Shown: positions 1 through 9,255 of the stretch, piece after piece
Position numbering within the stretch: the stretch's first letter is position 1
Layout: each line of letters opens with the position of its first letter
NCBI GenBank assembly: GCA_049487715.1
Contig: CP150574.1
Span: forward strand, 248,001 to 312,000
Source of the DNA: Pycnococcus provasolii
Lineage: Eukaryota > Chlorophyta > Pseudoscourfieldiophyceae > Pseudoscourfieldiales
DNA length: 64,000 bases
Direction of reading: 5' to 3'
Notes under the pieces: model-generated
What the model saw: only the letters and a program-made list of their open reading frames with translations
Databases searched by the model: none
What the model was told of the DNA's origin: nothing
Made by a program: the position numbers and the translations under genes

Positions 1-1033
1 GCCTTCCGCCTGGACCTTTTTTTTCTGGCGGCAAGATTCCAACGGATTCGTTTCGTCCTTGTCAGACGAATGTTTGCGAAGCTTTCCCCATTTCCCATAA
101 ACCAACAAATTCGAACGAAACCGGTGAGGCGAGTCGCATAGGATCAGCAACAGCGTGCCCATTCTAGCTTCGTTGCATGGGAGCGTTGTCAACGAAAACA
201 AATACTGTGGAAAAACGATAAAAAAAAGAAAACGACGAGATGCGCAGCCTCTTCCCTGAATTCCTGCGAATTTCACGGGAAAACGGCAGCACATTCCCCA
301 GCGATGGGGATCTTCGCCATGCGCTCTAAAATCGCGCAATGGCTGATTCCCACGTCCAGGGCGCGTGCCCTGTGGGGTGCCCTGTGGAATGTGTATGGAA
401 TGTGCATTCAGGTGAATGTGCACGTGGAGCAAAAGTCCGAAAAAGGCGAGGGGGCTGGTGAGGCGACCCACCACCTTGTTGGCCTGTTGGGTGACTCAAC
501 ACGCTTATTACATAGGGGAATGTACACAGCGGGTACATAGGGGCATAGCTAGGGTGGGTATTCCGCTCCCCCCTTTCCTTCCCGCAGACGGCAGACGGCA
601 GACGGCGCGTTTGCTTATTCATTCGCGCGCACCTTGGAACGTGTCAGTAAGTGAGTAAGAACTACCTTAAGTAAGGCCGGACGTATTCCGCTTTCTTCGT
701 CCCTACCTTAATACAAAACAAGTACAAGTCAAGGTCAAGTACGTTAAGTAAAGGTTTACGTCGAAGAAGAAGTGGTTTGGTTTTTTTGATTGGTTTGGTT
801 TGGTTAAGTTGTGTGTGTGTGAGAGAGTGTGTGTGTTAGTGAAAACGCGGTGAGGGAAAACTTTGGTTTTGGCACTCCCTGTTAACTTGCTTTCAACACG
901 CACAGCTTTGCTTCGTCGGTGACGCCTTGCTAGTTGGCCCATACTTACACGGCACACGCACGCACGCACACACACACACATGTTAACATAGCACAGACTT
1001 TTCAACCACTCCGGAGAACTACAAGGAAACATC
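1..1033. other. Gene-free upstream region
   Basis: No convincing coding region is visible. Short open frames at about 304-660 overlap on both strands and show no domain or conserved look. Two short purine/pyrimidine microsatellites occur, a TG/AG run at about 811-836 and a CG/CA run at about 957-981. The second lies just upstream of the first gene and is probably in its promoter or 5' UTR. Confidence 0.5.
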
Positions 1034-2002
1034 ATGTTTTGCGTCTTTTTGAACCCGGATTCGGACAAGACGTCACTTGCTGAGACACTCGAGGCGAGCG
1101 TGGCAGGATTGCAAGACAAGGAGCAGGCGGCGCGCACAAAGACGTACCAGTCGGCGAACCAGGTGTTCGGATGTGCCTACGACAACATCGTGAAAAAGGG
1201 AGTAGCGGCCGCGGCTTCCAACCGCATGAGCAAAGCCGAGAGTGCAACCGGCCAGATCTTCACTAGCAGCCGCCTTTTGCGGCGTATGGGAGACCCTGTG
1301 ATAGCCAAGGCTTCGATGAATCTCAAGGATGGCGATCAAATCTCGGATGCAGCCATCATTGCGCAGCACGTGGCCGGTTGCTTGGCGCGCGTGAAGTGGA
1401 CCAAGGGACGTAACGTTATGAAGGCACTCCGCGGTATGAAACTAGCAGGCATTCAGCCGCGAAGCAGCAAACGTATTAGCGTCACGGAGCTCGGCGGGAA
1501 GGGGATGCTGCCAACCGCTACCACCGCCACGCCAAACGCAGGAGTTGCTGAGGACACTGCCCCTGCTGACTCGCCCAAGCCGGCAGATGACACACCTTTC
1601 ATCCCGGTAACCAACGCGAACGACATGCTGAAGGCTATCAACGGAACCTTCGCATTTGTCGTCTACGACACAAAGCGGGACATGCTGTTCGTCGCAAGGT
1701 CGATCAGCCATTCACTGAACGGCAAGACGGTCGAAGTTCCTATGTTGTACTGGGCCGTGGACACGCTGAACAACCAGGTGATCGTGAGCTTAGACGCGGA
1801 GCAGATTCCGGCACACCTCGCGGCGTCGGAGTTTCCCGCTGGACACTTTGCATGGGTGGGAAGGAGTGGCGCGAAGGAATTGCCGCAGACACACATGTTC
1901 GCCGAGCAGGCCTCCGCCCCTGCGCCCGCCGACGCGTCCGCGCCAGAGAAGGTTCCGATGGCTGCGGAAGACGCGCAGGCTGCGCCGATCGCTGCAGCAT
2001 GA
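1034..2002 (+). CDS. DUF3700 / TSJT1-like (aluminium-induced) class-II amidotransferase-like protein
   Basis: A 322-residue protein. The middle (about residues 195-285) contains 'INGTFAFVVYDTKRDMLFVA', followed by a serine-rich turn and 'VPMLYWAVDTLNNQVIVSLD'. This pattern is typical of the plant stem-specific TSJT1/DUF3700 family, which resembles the N-terminal glutamine amidotransferase fold of asparagine synthetase. Members are stress-responsive and not proven enzymes. The N-terminus begins MFCVF, as in the family, where Cys near the start mimics the amidotransferase nucleophile. The C-terminus is Ala/Pro-rich low complexity. The ATG at 1034 is the first in frame. The gene converges on the neighbouring coiled-coil gene with 380 bp between stops. 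The family call is fairly firm; the function is unknown. Confidence 0.72.
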   Translation: MFCVFLNPDSDKTSLAETLEASVAGLQDKEQAARTKTYQSANQVFGCAYDNIVKKGVAAAASNRMSKAESATGQIFTSSRLLRRMGDPVIAKASMNLKDGDQISDAAIIAQHVAGCLARVKWTKGRNVMKALRGMKLAGIQPRSSKRISVTELGGKGMLPTATTATPNAGVAEDTAPADSPKPADDTPFIPVTNANDMLKAINGTFAFVVYDTKRDMLFVARSISHSLNGKTVEVPMLYWAVDTLNNQVIVSLDAEQIPAHLAASEFPAGHFAWVGRSGAKELPQTHMFAEQASAPAPADASAPEKVPMAAEDAQAAPIAAA

Positions 2003-2382
2003 GTTTTGGGATGGGCACTTTGTCGGTGGTATCTATCAACTTTACTAGGGAGCTTCGAAACGGGGAGGTTGTGGCTTCCTGTCAAGCAATAAATATCGTC
2101 AATGCATATCGTAATCTCAAGTATGTTTATAGTTTTGCGTAATCATCGTCAACTGTTCAAGTCGTTCACACCACTCGCACATGTACTGCACCACATGGCG
2201 TGAGAGCACCCGTTTTCCTTGCGCTCGTCGTCGTCGCCATCAACGACACCACATGGGCTATGTACTAGAAATATGTACCTTTTCTCCATGGATCTCTGAA
2301 TGGTACGTGTGTGAATGGAAAAACTTTTCATTTTTTCTTTATGTGGCTTGTAACAAATCGACGTGAGCGGATCATGCGGCAT

Positions 2383-3249
2383 CTATTGCACGGAGCAGCA
2401 CACCGGCGGCGGCTCCGCCGCTCGGTTTGCTAGCGTCGGACTCGCCATGGGGCTCGCCGAGACGTCGTCCGACGGATTTCCGCCAAACGGATGGCTGAAG
2501 TTGCCCGCAGCGCGCGTCTCCGTCCCCGGCGTGATCGCCACGGGCCGTGCTTGCACCGAGCCTGGAGTTCGCACGTCGTTGGCCGCCGATCTCAACTCTA
2601 TCTCCTTGCGGCGCAGCTTTGTCACCTCCTCGCTGAAGTCGTGGCTCGTGTTCAAGTGGCTCAGCTCCGCGCGCTCTAGGCGCATGATCGCCGCCTCGTA
2701 CTCATCCTGCACGTCCTCCAGCCATGCCTTCACCTCTTCGCTGATAGCTGAATCGCTGCCGCGCGGCGGCGCTGGCAACCTCACACCCAAGTCGGAAGAG
2801 ACGGCCTGCTGAGCCTTTCGCCGCCTGTGTGGAGATTTCGATCGCTGCGCCTCCTGCCGCAATTCGTCGACATCTTTTCGCAGAGATGCGTTTAGATTTT
2901 CAAGCAGTGAGTTGACTTCCTTCACATCGTTCATTTCGGATCGGAGCAGGTCGTTATCCTGGAGCACGGCAGCAAGCTTCGCCTCGGCGGTCAGCCGCTC
3001 GCGGTTGGCTGCGGCGGCAAGCGTGCGGGCGCGGTGTAGCTTTTCGCGGAACACGTCCTCCGCGTCGCGCAACGCCTGCGACTTTCGCACGTCCATCGAG
3101 GTAGGCAAGACTGGAGTTTTGTAGTCGAGCTTGCGACTGTTAGGCGCCGTCTGAAGCCGTCCGATGTACTTGTTCATGATATCCCCTGTCGTCTTGAGAC
3201 CTGATCTCGGACTCGCCGACTGTTCGACGAGAGTCGCCGGTGTTCCCAT
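2383..3249 (-). CDS. Coiled-coil protein, function unknown
   Basis: A 288-residue protein starting at an ATG (3249). Residues about 50-145 are rich in Leu/Glu/Lys/Arg/Ala with heptad-like spacing, and a second helical segment spans about 165-225. Both look like coiled coils. A basic Ser-Pro-His-Arg stretch separates them, and the C-terminal 60 residues are Pro/Ser/Ala-rich and look disordered. No enzyme motif, signal peptide or membrane span is visible. The protein could be a cytoskeletal or centrosomal scaffold, but that is a guess from composition alone. A CA/TA microsatellite lies about 200 bp upstream. Confidence 0.6.
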   Translation of the reverse strand: MGTPATLVEQSASPRSGLKTTGDIMNKYIGRLQTAPNSRKLDYKTPVLPTSMDVRKSQALRDAEDVFREKLHRARTLAAAANRERLTAEAKLAAVLQDNDLLRSEMNDVKEVNSLLENLNASLRKDVDELRQEAQRSKSPHRRRKAQQAVSSDLGVRLPAPPRGSDSAISEEVKAWLEDVQDEYEAAIMRLERAELSHLNTSHDFSEEVTKLRRKEIELRSAANDVRTPGSVQARPVAITPGTETRAAGNFSHPFGGNPSDDVSASPMASPTLANRAAEPPPVCCSVQ

Positions 3250-3442
3250 GGCTGCCGCTCGTCGTCAAATCTGTGCCGTGTGCTTATTCGTACAAAGTCG
3301 ATCCGCTGTCTGCTCTATTTATGAGACAACGATCCTCGCAAGTGGAGCAGCCGGTGTGCAATCTCTTCCCTGCGCGGTAAAGAAGCGAGAGAAGCGCCGA
3401 GCTCGCTGTGTATCTTTGTTAGGTGCGCCGGCCGACACACTG

Positions 3443-3518
3443 CACACACACACACACACTATATATATATATACCACCAGTGCACCCACAAGCCTACAGC
3501 CGTACACACACACACACG
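3443..3518. repeat. CA/TA microsatellites upstream of the coiled-coil gene
   Basis: A (CA)n run at 3443-3459 passes directly into a (TA)n run at 3459-3474, and a second (CA)n run lies at about 3504-3518. They are in the promoter region of the minus-strand gene starting at 3249. Confidence 0.85.
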
Positions 3519-4353
3519 TACCAAGGAGCCGTGTCAAGGGCAAACAAGTCAACAGTCAAGACACACCGAAGATTATCAAAGTTGCGTTGCGAAACCAACT
3601 TCACCACTTAAGTTTATTGCGCGCGCCCAATGAGGTCGGACGCAGCACCGAAGTTGTCGCACCTCTGCTGTGGATACCCCCTTAATAACGCGAGCCTTAC
3701 CGAACCACTCAACGAGGTACAGTATAAGTTTGGTAGTAAACTCTCGTCTGTTGTTAAATCAGGCGCCCTTCCCGAGGTGAGCCTCAGCCGTGAGCCTCAG
3801 GTCAGGAGGCGAAGCAAGGGCGCACACAGGGTCCCTGGGAGTGTTTGAAGAAGACAAGCCCTCCTCATCTACCCATCTACGAGCTCCGTGTTACGCGTCT
3901 TCGAGAGTGGTGTGCCCTTTCCTGTTCTCCCTCCCTTGTCTCCCCCCTCAAAGAGGGTCGAAGGACGAAGGAGGCCAAAGCGCTCACCTCTCAACAAATC
4001 CACAGTGCCAAGGTTTCGCGAATCCTCTCAAGTCATCCAACGGACAACAAGCGTTGATGCGGATTCCTGGGAAGCAAGATACACGGCCAAACACGTCTCT
4101 TGAGGTGTGTTTCTTGAGAGACCCTTCCCCTACAGTATTACTCGAGCAAACTCTCGAGCAATTACATACAGTAATTCTCTCGAGCAAGGGCAAGCCTTGT
4201 TAGACTAAGATTAGCGTACCTCATTCTACCTAAGACAACGAAGGATCCCCCAACATCGTTTCCTCGCCTTGACCAGGTACATAGACTATGTAAGTAGGTC
4301 CCTTGCCCTTCTGGTTCTCCCAAAACAAGGCTAAGTTACCGTAGGTTATCAGG
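3519..4353. other. Gene-free region with small inverted and direct repeats
   Basis: No coding region is supported. At about 3777-3810 the phrase GTGAGCCTCAG occurs twice. At about 4139-4195 the phrase CTCGAGCAA occurs three times, around the inverted pair AATTAC/GTAATT. It may be a decayed repeat, but no terminal structure was found. Confidence 0.4.
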
Positions 4354-4400
4354 CTAGGGCTAGGGTTAGGGTTTTAGGGTTAGGGCTAGGGTAGGGTTAG
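4354..4400. repeat. Interstitial telomere-like tract (TTAGGG / CTAGGG / TTTTAGGG)
   Basis: About seven degenerate GGG-ending units in a row (GCTAGGG, TTAGGG, TTTTAGGG). The tract lies about 250 bp upstream of PRMT10, like other such tracts near gene starts in this window. It is internal to the chromosome here, not an end. Confidence 0.85.
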
Positions 4401-4654
4401 CGAGGGGAAGTCTCCCCCCGCGGAGTCTATGCCTTTCCTGGGAAAGGGCGCCGCCATCGTCTCGTCGTCTCCGGGACCCGTTCCACCGCCCTTCATTCCT
4501 CGTCCACACGTTCGGCACACTTGTTGTCTTCGAAGCTTTCCTACTTCACAGACTCTCCAAGACGGCGCCGTCCCTTTCCTTTAGTCGCCTTGCTCGGGCC
4601 GCAGGAGTAGACCGGGTCCCTCGTTGTATTCTTTCTCGCACTCATACACGCACC

Positions 4655-5920
4655 ATGGCTGGTGGTGGGAAAAAGTCGTCACATGCGGCGGCGGCGGCGC
4701 CTAAGAGTGGTGACGGGGAGCAGGCAAAGAATACGACGGACTTGAATTCGTTCGTGAAGTCGCAGGATTATGCCAACTACTTCTGCACGTACAGCTACCT
4801 GTACCACCAGAAGGAAATGCTGTCAGACCACGTACGCATGAACGCATACTACAGGTCCGTGTTCGATAACCAAGAGTGCTTCCGTGACAAGGTGGTGATG
4901 GACGTTGGCGCAGGCTCTGGCATTTTATCTGTGTGGGCAGCCAAGGCTGGTGCACGCAAGGTGTATGCAATCGAGGCAACTTCCATCAGCAAGCACGCGA
5001 GAACGCTCGTCGAACACAACGGACTCTCGGAAATTGTGACAGTCATGCAGACTAAGGTTGAGGACATTGAGAGCCTGCCCGAGCCCGTGGATGTCATCAT
5101 CAGCGAGTGGATGGGGTACTTCTTGCTTCGCGAGTCTATGCTCGACTCCGTGATCGTTGCGCGCGACAGATTTCTCAGACCTGGTGGCGCGCTCTACCCG
5201 AGCCACTGCACCGTGTACTTGGCACCGTGCCGCACGCCTCTGGCAATGCAGCGCGCGAACGAGCTGAGCAATGCCATGAACAACTGGGACCGCTTCTCAA
5301 GCGACATTCAGGCGCAGTACGACGTGGACTTGTCCTGTTTGCGCACTCCGTACTACACGGAGGAGACGGAGTACAGCCTCCAGACGAGCCAGTGGGCGGA
5401 GGTGTATCCGTCGCAGCTCGCGGGTGTCGGCGCGCCTATGCTCGAGCTCGACCTCAACACCTGCACGGTGGCCGACATCGAGGTGATCAAGGCGAACGTC
5501 ACGATGCAAATCAGCATGCCGGCAGGAGTAGACGGTGATGACGAAGACACGGCAATGGGCGAGGCGGCAGAGGCTCCGGCAGCAGAGCAGCCTCTGCAGG
5601 GAATCGTGGGCTGGTTTGACGTAGAGTTCCGCGGTTCGGAGAAAAACCCGGCTCAGCAACTGCATCCTCCGGTAGTGCTCAGCACGGCGCCAGATGCAAG
5701 TGGCGCGACGCACTGGGGACAGCAGCTGTTTCCTGTTGCTCCGGGCGCTGTGACGGTTCGCGACGGCGATGTACTGCACGCCGAGGTGAAGTTGGAACGG
5801 CGAGAGGAAAATCACCGCCTCCTGCGCCTGTACTTCGACATGTGCAAGCAGCCGAAGGGCACGCGCCCGAAAGATGTCGACTGGAATGCTCAGGTGGCAC
5901 TCCGTTGGAACATCGACTGA
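4655..5920 (+). CDS. PRMT10: Protein arginine methyltransferase 10 (plant/algal type)
   Basis: A 421-residue type I arginine methyltransferase that moves methyl groups from S-adenosylmethionine to protein arginines, such as histone H4. Residues 40-60 hold the YF-type helix ('YFCTYSYLYHQKEMLSD'). Motif I is 'VMDVGAGSGILSVWAAKAGA' (about 80-100). The double-E loop is 'SEWMGYFLLRESMLDSVI'. The substrate-binding 'THWGQQLF' loop is near 357. The FLLRES version of the double-E loop and the leader wording match plant PRMT10 better than PRMT1. A short acidic Ala-rich insertion (about 292-310) interrupts the beta-barrel. The ATG at 4655 is followed by an Ala/Lys-rich disordered head. A TGTAA signal lies 48 bp past the stop. 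Confidence 0.92.
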   Translation: MAGGGKKSSHAAAAAPKSGDGEQAKNTTDLNSFVKSQDYANYFCTYSYLYHQKEMLSDHVRMNAYYRSVFDNQECFRDKVVMDVGAGSGILSVWAAKAGARKVYAIEATSISKHARTLVEHNGLSEIVTVMQTKVEDIESLPEPVDVIISEWMGYFLLRESMLDSVIVARDRFLRPGGALYPSHCTVYLAPCRTPLAMQRANELSNAMNNWDRFSSDIQAQYDVDLSCLRTPYYTEETEYSLQTSQWAEVYPSQLAGVGAPMLELDLNTCTVADIEVIKANVTMQISMPAGVDGDDEDTAMGEAAEAPAAEQPLQGIVGWFDVEFRGSEKNPAQQLHPPVVLSTAPDASGATHWGQQLFPVAPGAVTVRDGDVLHAEVKLERREENHRLLRLYFDMCKQPKGTRPKDVDWNAQVALRWNID

Positions 5921-5967
5921 CATCAGAAAATTTTATTCTCCGTGCTCTGTATCAACAGACTGACAGA

Positions 5968-5972
5968 TGTAA
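5968..5972 (+). terminator. TGTAA poly(A) signal, PRMT10
   Basis: TGTAA 48 bp downstream of the stop codon. This pentamer is the usual green-algal near-upstream polyadenylation element. Confidence 0.5.
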
Positions 5973-6024
5973 TCCGCAGAATTTAGATAAGTGAGGTCCC
6001 CCAACCCCAACGATATGGCCACCT

Positions 6025-6038
6025 GAAACCCCCAATTG
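6025..6038 (-). promoter_or_regulatory. CAATTGGGGGTTTC promoter motif
   Basis: Reads GAAACCCCCAATTG on the plus strand, 106 bp before the ATG of the CBS gene. It is a copy of the ATTGGGGGTTT motif seen near several other gene starts here (32896, 32935, 48783, 48805). Confidence 0.5.
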
Positions 6039-6143
6039 TTTTCGATTTTTTGGGAACCTGCCTGCGCCCTGACCTGAACTCTGGCGGCCACGTAGGACTA
6101 TAATTGCGTTGTTTGATCTCACTTGCGTGCGCCGCGATATTCG

Positions 6144-7625
6144 ATGGAACAACAACAAGGAGGAGGAGCAGCAGCAGCAGCCACGAGCAATAGTAATGCC
6201 GCCGCCAATCCAGCATCGCCAAAAGGGCGTCACGCACGCGAAGCACTGGAGTTCCACGCGTCGCTAGCGGAGGAGGGTGCTGCCATCCCGTCTGCGAAAT
6301 TCACGACTTCCGAGGCACTCCAGGGCATCAAGCGACAGGCTGCCGCATTCCTTCGTCGCGAAGATCTCGGTGCAGTGCTCGCGTCACGTGCAGGATCCCA
6401 GCATGCCGCCGCGCTGGGACCTGAGGCGAGGTTCGGCGAACCACCGCTCTTGCTGCTTCACGACGACACCGTTCGTGACGCACTCGCGTCTCTGGCTGCG
6501 CGTGGCGTTCTAAGTGCGCCTGTCGTTGGAGAGACGTGGGTTCTCGAGCGCTGGGCCTTCGGCAATAATGAGGGGCGATCGTCGACCAACACGGATGTCA
6601 CGCCGGAGGGATCGTCGTTGGGCGAGTTCACGTACTTTGGATTCGTCGACGTCTACGATATGGTAGGAGCTCTGTGCGCTGCAGCAAAGTCTCACCTATC
6701 GTCATCGTCGTCGCACGGAGGAGGAGCAGGAGGAGCAGCAGGTGACAACAACAACAACAACAAGAGGGTGCTCGAGCCACGCGAGTGGTCTGAACTTCTC
6801 CGCGGAGAGATTGGACAGAAGTTTCTTAACACCCAACTCCTGAACATTCTCGGGCATGATGGCGACCTCGTGTGGAAAGGCTTCACGCGCGATCGCACAT
6901 TGTACGATGCATGCAGCCGTGGCCTACTGAAAGTACAACCTCACAGCCAGTCGGGGCACTCTCCTGCGAGTGTGGCGAGCCATCGCGTCGCCTGCTTCGG
7001 CGTTCGTGGTCGCGTGACGGATATCATCTCACAGACCGACATTCTCAAACACATCCTCGAACACAGCTCTGAGCTCGGTGATTTGCTGAATCTCAGTTTG
7101 CAGGATCTTGGCTTAGTGCACGGAATGCCAATCGTTAGCGTTGCCGCGAACGTACCGGCGGTGGAGGCGTTTGCAAAGCTCCACGCCGCAGGAACATCTT
7201 GCCTCGCGGTCGTGGATGAGGATTCCGGCGAGCTCCTGTCAAACCTCTCAGCATCAGATTTACGAGGCGTGAGTATCGGACACCTCGAGACACTTGCCAT
7301 GCCTGTGGGGCAGTACCTTTCTCTGGTGCACAATCTCACGTACGGACGCTACACATGGGTGCCTGCAGAGACGGCAGAAACTGGCGTCGAACTTGGGTTC
7401 GAAGGCATGGGAATTGCTCGCGATGCGGTTTCGAGGCTTCCCGTCGTCATGCGCCGTCAGGCTCACGACGCGATCGTCCTTCGCCCGACTGCAACACTTC
7501 TCCACCTCATCGAATTGCTGACGCGAAAGCACGTGCACCACGTCTGGGTGGTGGATGCGAGCGGGAAGCCAATCACGGTGATTTCGACGACGGACGTGTT
7601 GTCATGCCTGTGTGGTGGAACGTGA
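6144..7625 (+). CDS. Four-CBS-domain protein (SNF4/AMPK-gamma-like)
   Basis: A 493-residue protein. The first in-frame ATG is at 6144; the frame is open slightly further upstream without an ATG. After a Gln/Ala/Asn-rich head, the body shows repeated CBS-type segments. These include 'DDTVRDALASLAARGVLSAPVV' leading to 'YFGFVDVYDMV', 'MPIVSVAANVPAVEAFAKLH' leading to 'CLAVVDEDSGELLSNLS', and a last one ending 'HHVWVVDASGKPITVISTTD'. Four CBS units give the Bateman-tandem layout of SnRK1/AMPK gamma subunits and plant CBSX5/6 proteins, which sense adenine nucleotides. A Ser/Gly/Asn low-complexity loop (about 190-215) is inserted between CBS units 1 and 2. No carbohydrate-binding module is seen. 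Kinase partnership is inferred from the family. Confidence 0.75.
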   Translation: MEQQQGGGAAAAATSNSNAAANPASPKGRHAREALEFHASLAEEGAAIPSAKFTTSEALQGIKRQAAAFLRREDLGAVLASRAGSQHAAALGPEARFGEPPLLLLHDDTVRDALASLAARGVLSAPVVGETWVLERWAFGNNEGRSSTNTDVTPEGSSLGEFTYFGFVDVYDMVGALCAAAKSHLSSSSSHGGGAGGAAGDNNNNNKRVLEPREWSELLRGEIGQKFLNTQLLNILGHDGDLVWKGFTRDRTLYDACSRGLLKVQPHSQSGHSPASVASHRVACFGVRGRVTDIISQTDILKHILEHSSELGDLLNLSLQDLGLVHGMPIVSVAANVPAVEAFAKLHAAGTSCLAVVDEDSGELLSNLSASDLRGVSIGHLETLAMPVGQYLSLVHNLTYGRYTWVPAETAETGVELGFEGMGIARDAVSRLPVVMRRQAHDAIVLRPTATLLHLIELLTRKHVHHVWVVDASGKPITVISTTDVLSCLCGGT

Positions 7626-8110
7626 CGACATGATCATCAGTTTTCAGCACTTCAGGAGGGAGGTGAGCGCGAGAGCGAGGGAAATAGACAATACGACGCC
7701 GTTGACGCGAAGCGGTCTACGTCGTCTAAATTGAGTTAGTTGTGGTGCGAGGGAGAAGGAAGGGAATTATGTTGCTGTTGTGTAATACACACATCATAAT
7801 GGTGGGTTTACCGGAAAAAGGATAAAGGATCATGGTGGGTTTCAGGGAGATGTCACGTTGTCGAACACGTTTTGCATAAAAAATTAATTTTCATGCCGCC
7901 GCGTTCTTTAATGAGGCGCGTTGTCTGTCAGTCCATCAACCTTGGGTCCGTGACCGCAAGGCGCAATCGCTTGGAAAGAGAAATGCTCGACCCGAGCACG
8001 ACCCGCCGCGCACGTTCGAGGTGGTAAAGGGAATGGACCGCTTCAACGCCTTATTAAAAGCCTTTTTGTTTACATTCATAGCATACTATACAACCATAGA
8101 GTTATCATTT
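7626..8110. other. Convergent 3' intergenic region
   Basis: 485 bp between the stop codons of the CBS and helical-repeat genes. It contains TGTAA on the plus strand (7781) and TTACA (TGTAA on the minus strand) at 8070-8074, 37 bp past the minus-strand stop. No gene is seen. Confidence 0.5.
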
Positions 8111-8995
8111 TTAAGACGAGATGAGGCTGCGAAGATCGGTTTCGAGAGAGCGTATTGCCTGCACTGATGGGAGCAATGCCGTGGTGCCGGGCGGTAGCGA
8201 TGCACTATTCTCCTCGATGACGCGACGTAGCAAGGTTGCAGAATCGAGCACAGGTTTCCCACGGCTTCTCGCCGCCTTTCGCCCATCGTTGCACAGGAGC
8301 GAGGCGGCCGCAACGCGAAGTGCCGCGGACGCAAGCTCTGCGGTGGGGCAGTCGTTCGGCGTATGTGCTGCCTGCTCGAGAGCGCTTGCAACAATGCGCG
8401 GGATCGTTCGTACCCTTGCCACCGCCGCGCGCCCGTGAGTGCTTTCTGCGAGCGTAGCGAGCAGGTCAACCGCGGCGAACCTCGCCTCTGCCTGCACCGC
8501 CTGCGCGACAGGCGCGGAGGCAACAGCGGCGAGCACGTGCGGCGCGGCAATGTCGTCGTCGCAGAGCGCCTTCGCCGCGGCTGGCGCAAATGCACAGATT
8601 CCCAACGTGCGCAGCAAGATGTCTACATGAGCCTCTCCCGCCGCGATGGCGTCGACGAGCGCGTGTATAGCCTTGCGAAGCACGGCAGGACTTGTCGACG
8701 ACTCCAGTGCGTGTGCAATAGCTGTTGGCGTCTTGCACCGCGTCAGAAGCAGAATTGCAAGCTCGTGTGCGTTTGTCGCACGGACGAGAGGCAAGTTGAC
8801 GCGACGTGCTTGCCCGTCCTCGTTTGGTTCGTCCGCAAGTTGCGTGATGATGCGCTTAATCACGTCTTGACTGCTCGTCTCCGCATGACCAGTCAAACCC
8901 GGCACCACCTCCTGCGAGCGATGCGGCGCTCCCTTCCCAGCCGGAGCTGTCTCCTTTCCCAACGGCACCTGTCGCCTGTTAACGCGTGGGCGCAT
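8111..8995 (-). CDS. ARM/HEAT-like helical repeat protein, function unknown
   Basis: The first in-frame ATG is at 8995, giving 294 residues; the frame stays open about 28 codons upstream without an ATG. From about residue 50 the protein is a series of Ala/Leu-rich helices ('ILLLTRCKTPTAIAHALES', 'VLRKAIHALVDAIAAGE', 'VAVDLLATLAES'-type units) with the spacing of armadillo or HEAT repeats. There are no catalytic motifs. The N-terminal 40 residues are basic (RPRVNRRQ, HRSQ) and could be an organelle leader. The gene shares a 260-bp divergent promoter with serine acetyltransferase. The repeat class is an inference from composition. Confidence 0.55.
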   Translation of the reverse strand: MRPRVNRRQVPLGKETAPAGKGAPHRSQEVVPGLTGHAETSSQDVIKRIITQLADEPNEDGQARRVNLPLVRATNAHELAILLLTRCKTPTAIAHALESSTSPAVLRKAIHALVDAIAAGEAHVDILLRTLGICAFAPAAAKALCDDDIAAPHVLAAVASAPVAQAVQAEARFAAVDLLATLAESTHGRAAVARVRTIPRIVASALEQAAHTPNDCPTAELASAALRVAAASLLCNDGRKAARSRGKPVLDSATLLRRVIEENSASLPPGTTALLPSVQAIRSLETDLRSLISS

Positions 8996-9255
8996 CAATA
9001 AAGCACACCCGAAGCGTGCGGCCGCGAGATAAAAAGCCGCGTGCAATGGACGAGTTTGACTTGTTAAACCACCGACCACGGCAGGGCGGAGGAGGGGCGA
9101 GATAAGAGAGTTGAATAGGGGATCCGTAATTGAATGTAATAATACAATGTTGGGGAAAAAGACGGGGCCCCTCCCTTATTTTGCCAGAGGGTCGTCCCGT
9201 CCCGTCCTCGTCCCACCCTTCGCCTCTCAGATAAAGCTTCCTTCATCCGAGGCTC

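Noticed and set aside
4354-4400. Chromosome end because of telomere-like repeats
   Set aside because: The tract is short and degenerate, and genes continue on both sides. The same holds for 54719-54778.
5297-5923. 208-codon frame antisense to PRMT10
   Set aside because: No start context or domain. Lies inside a firmly identified gene.
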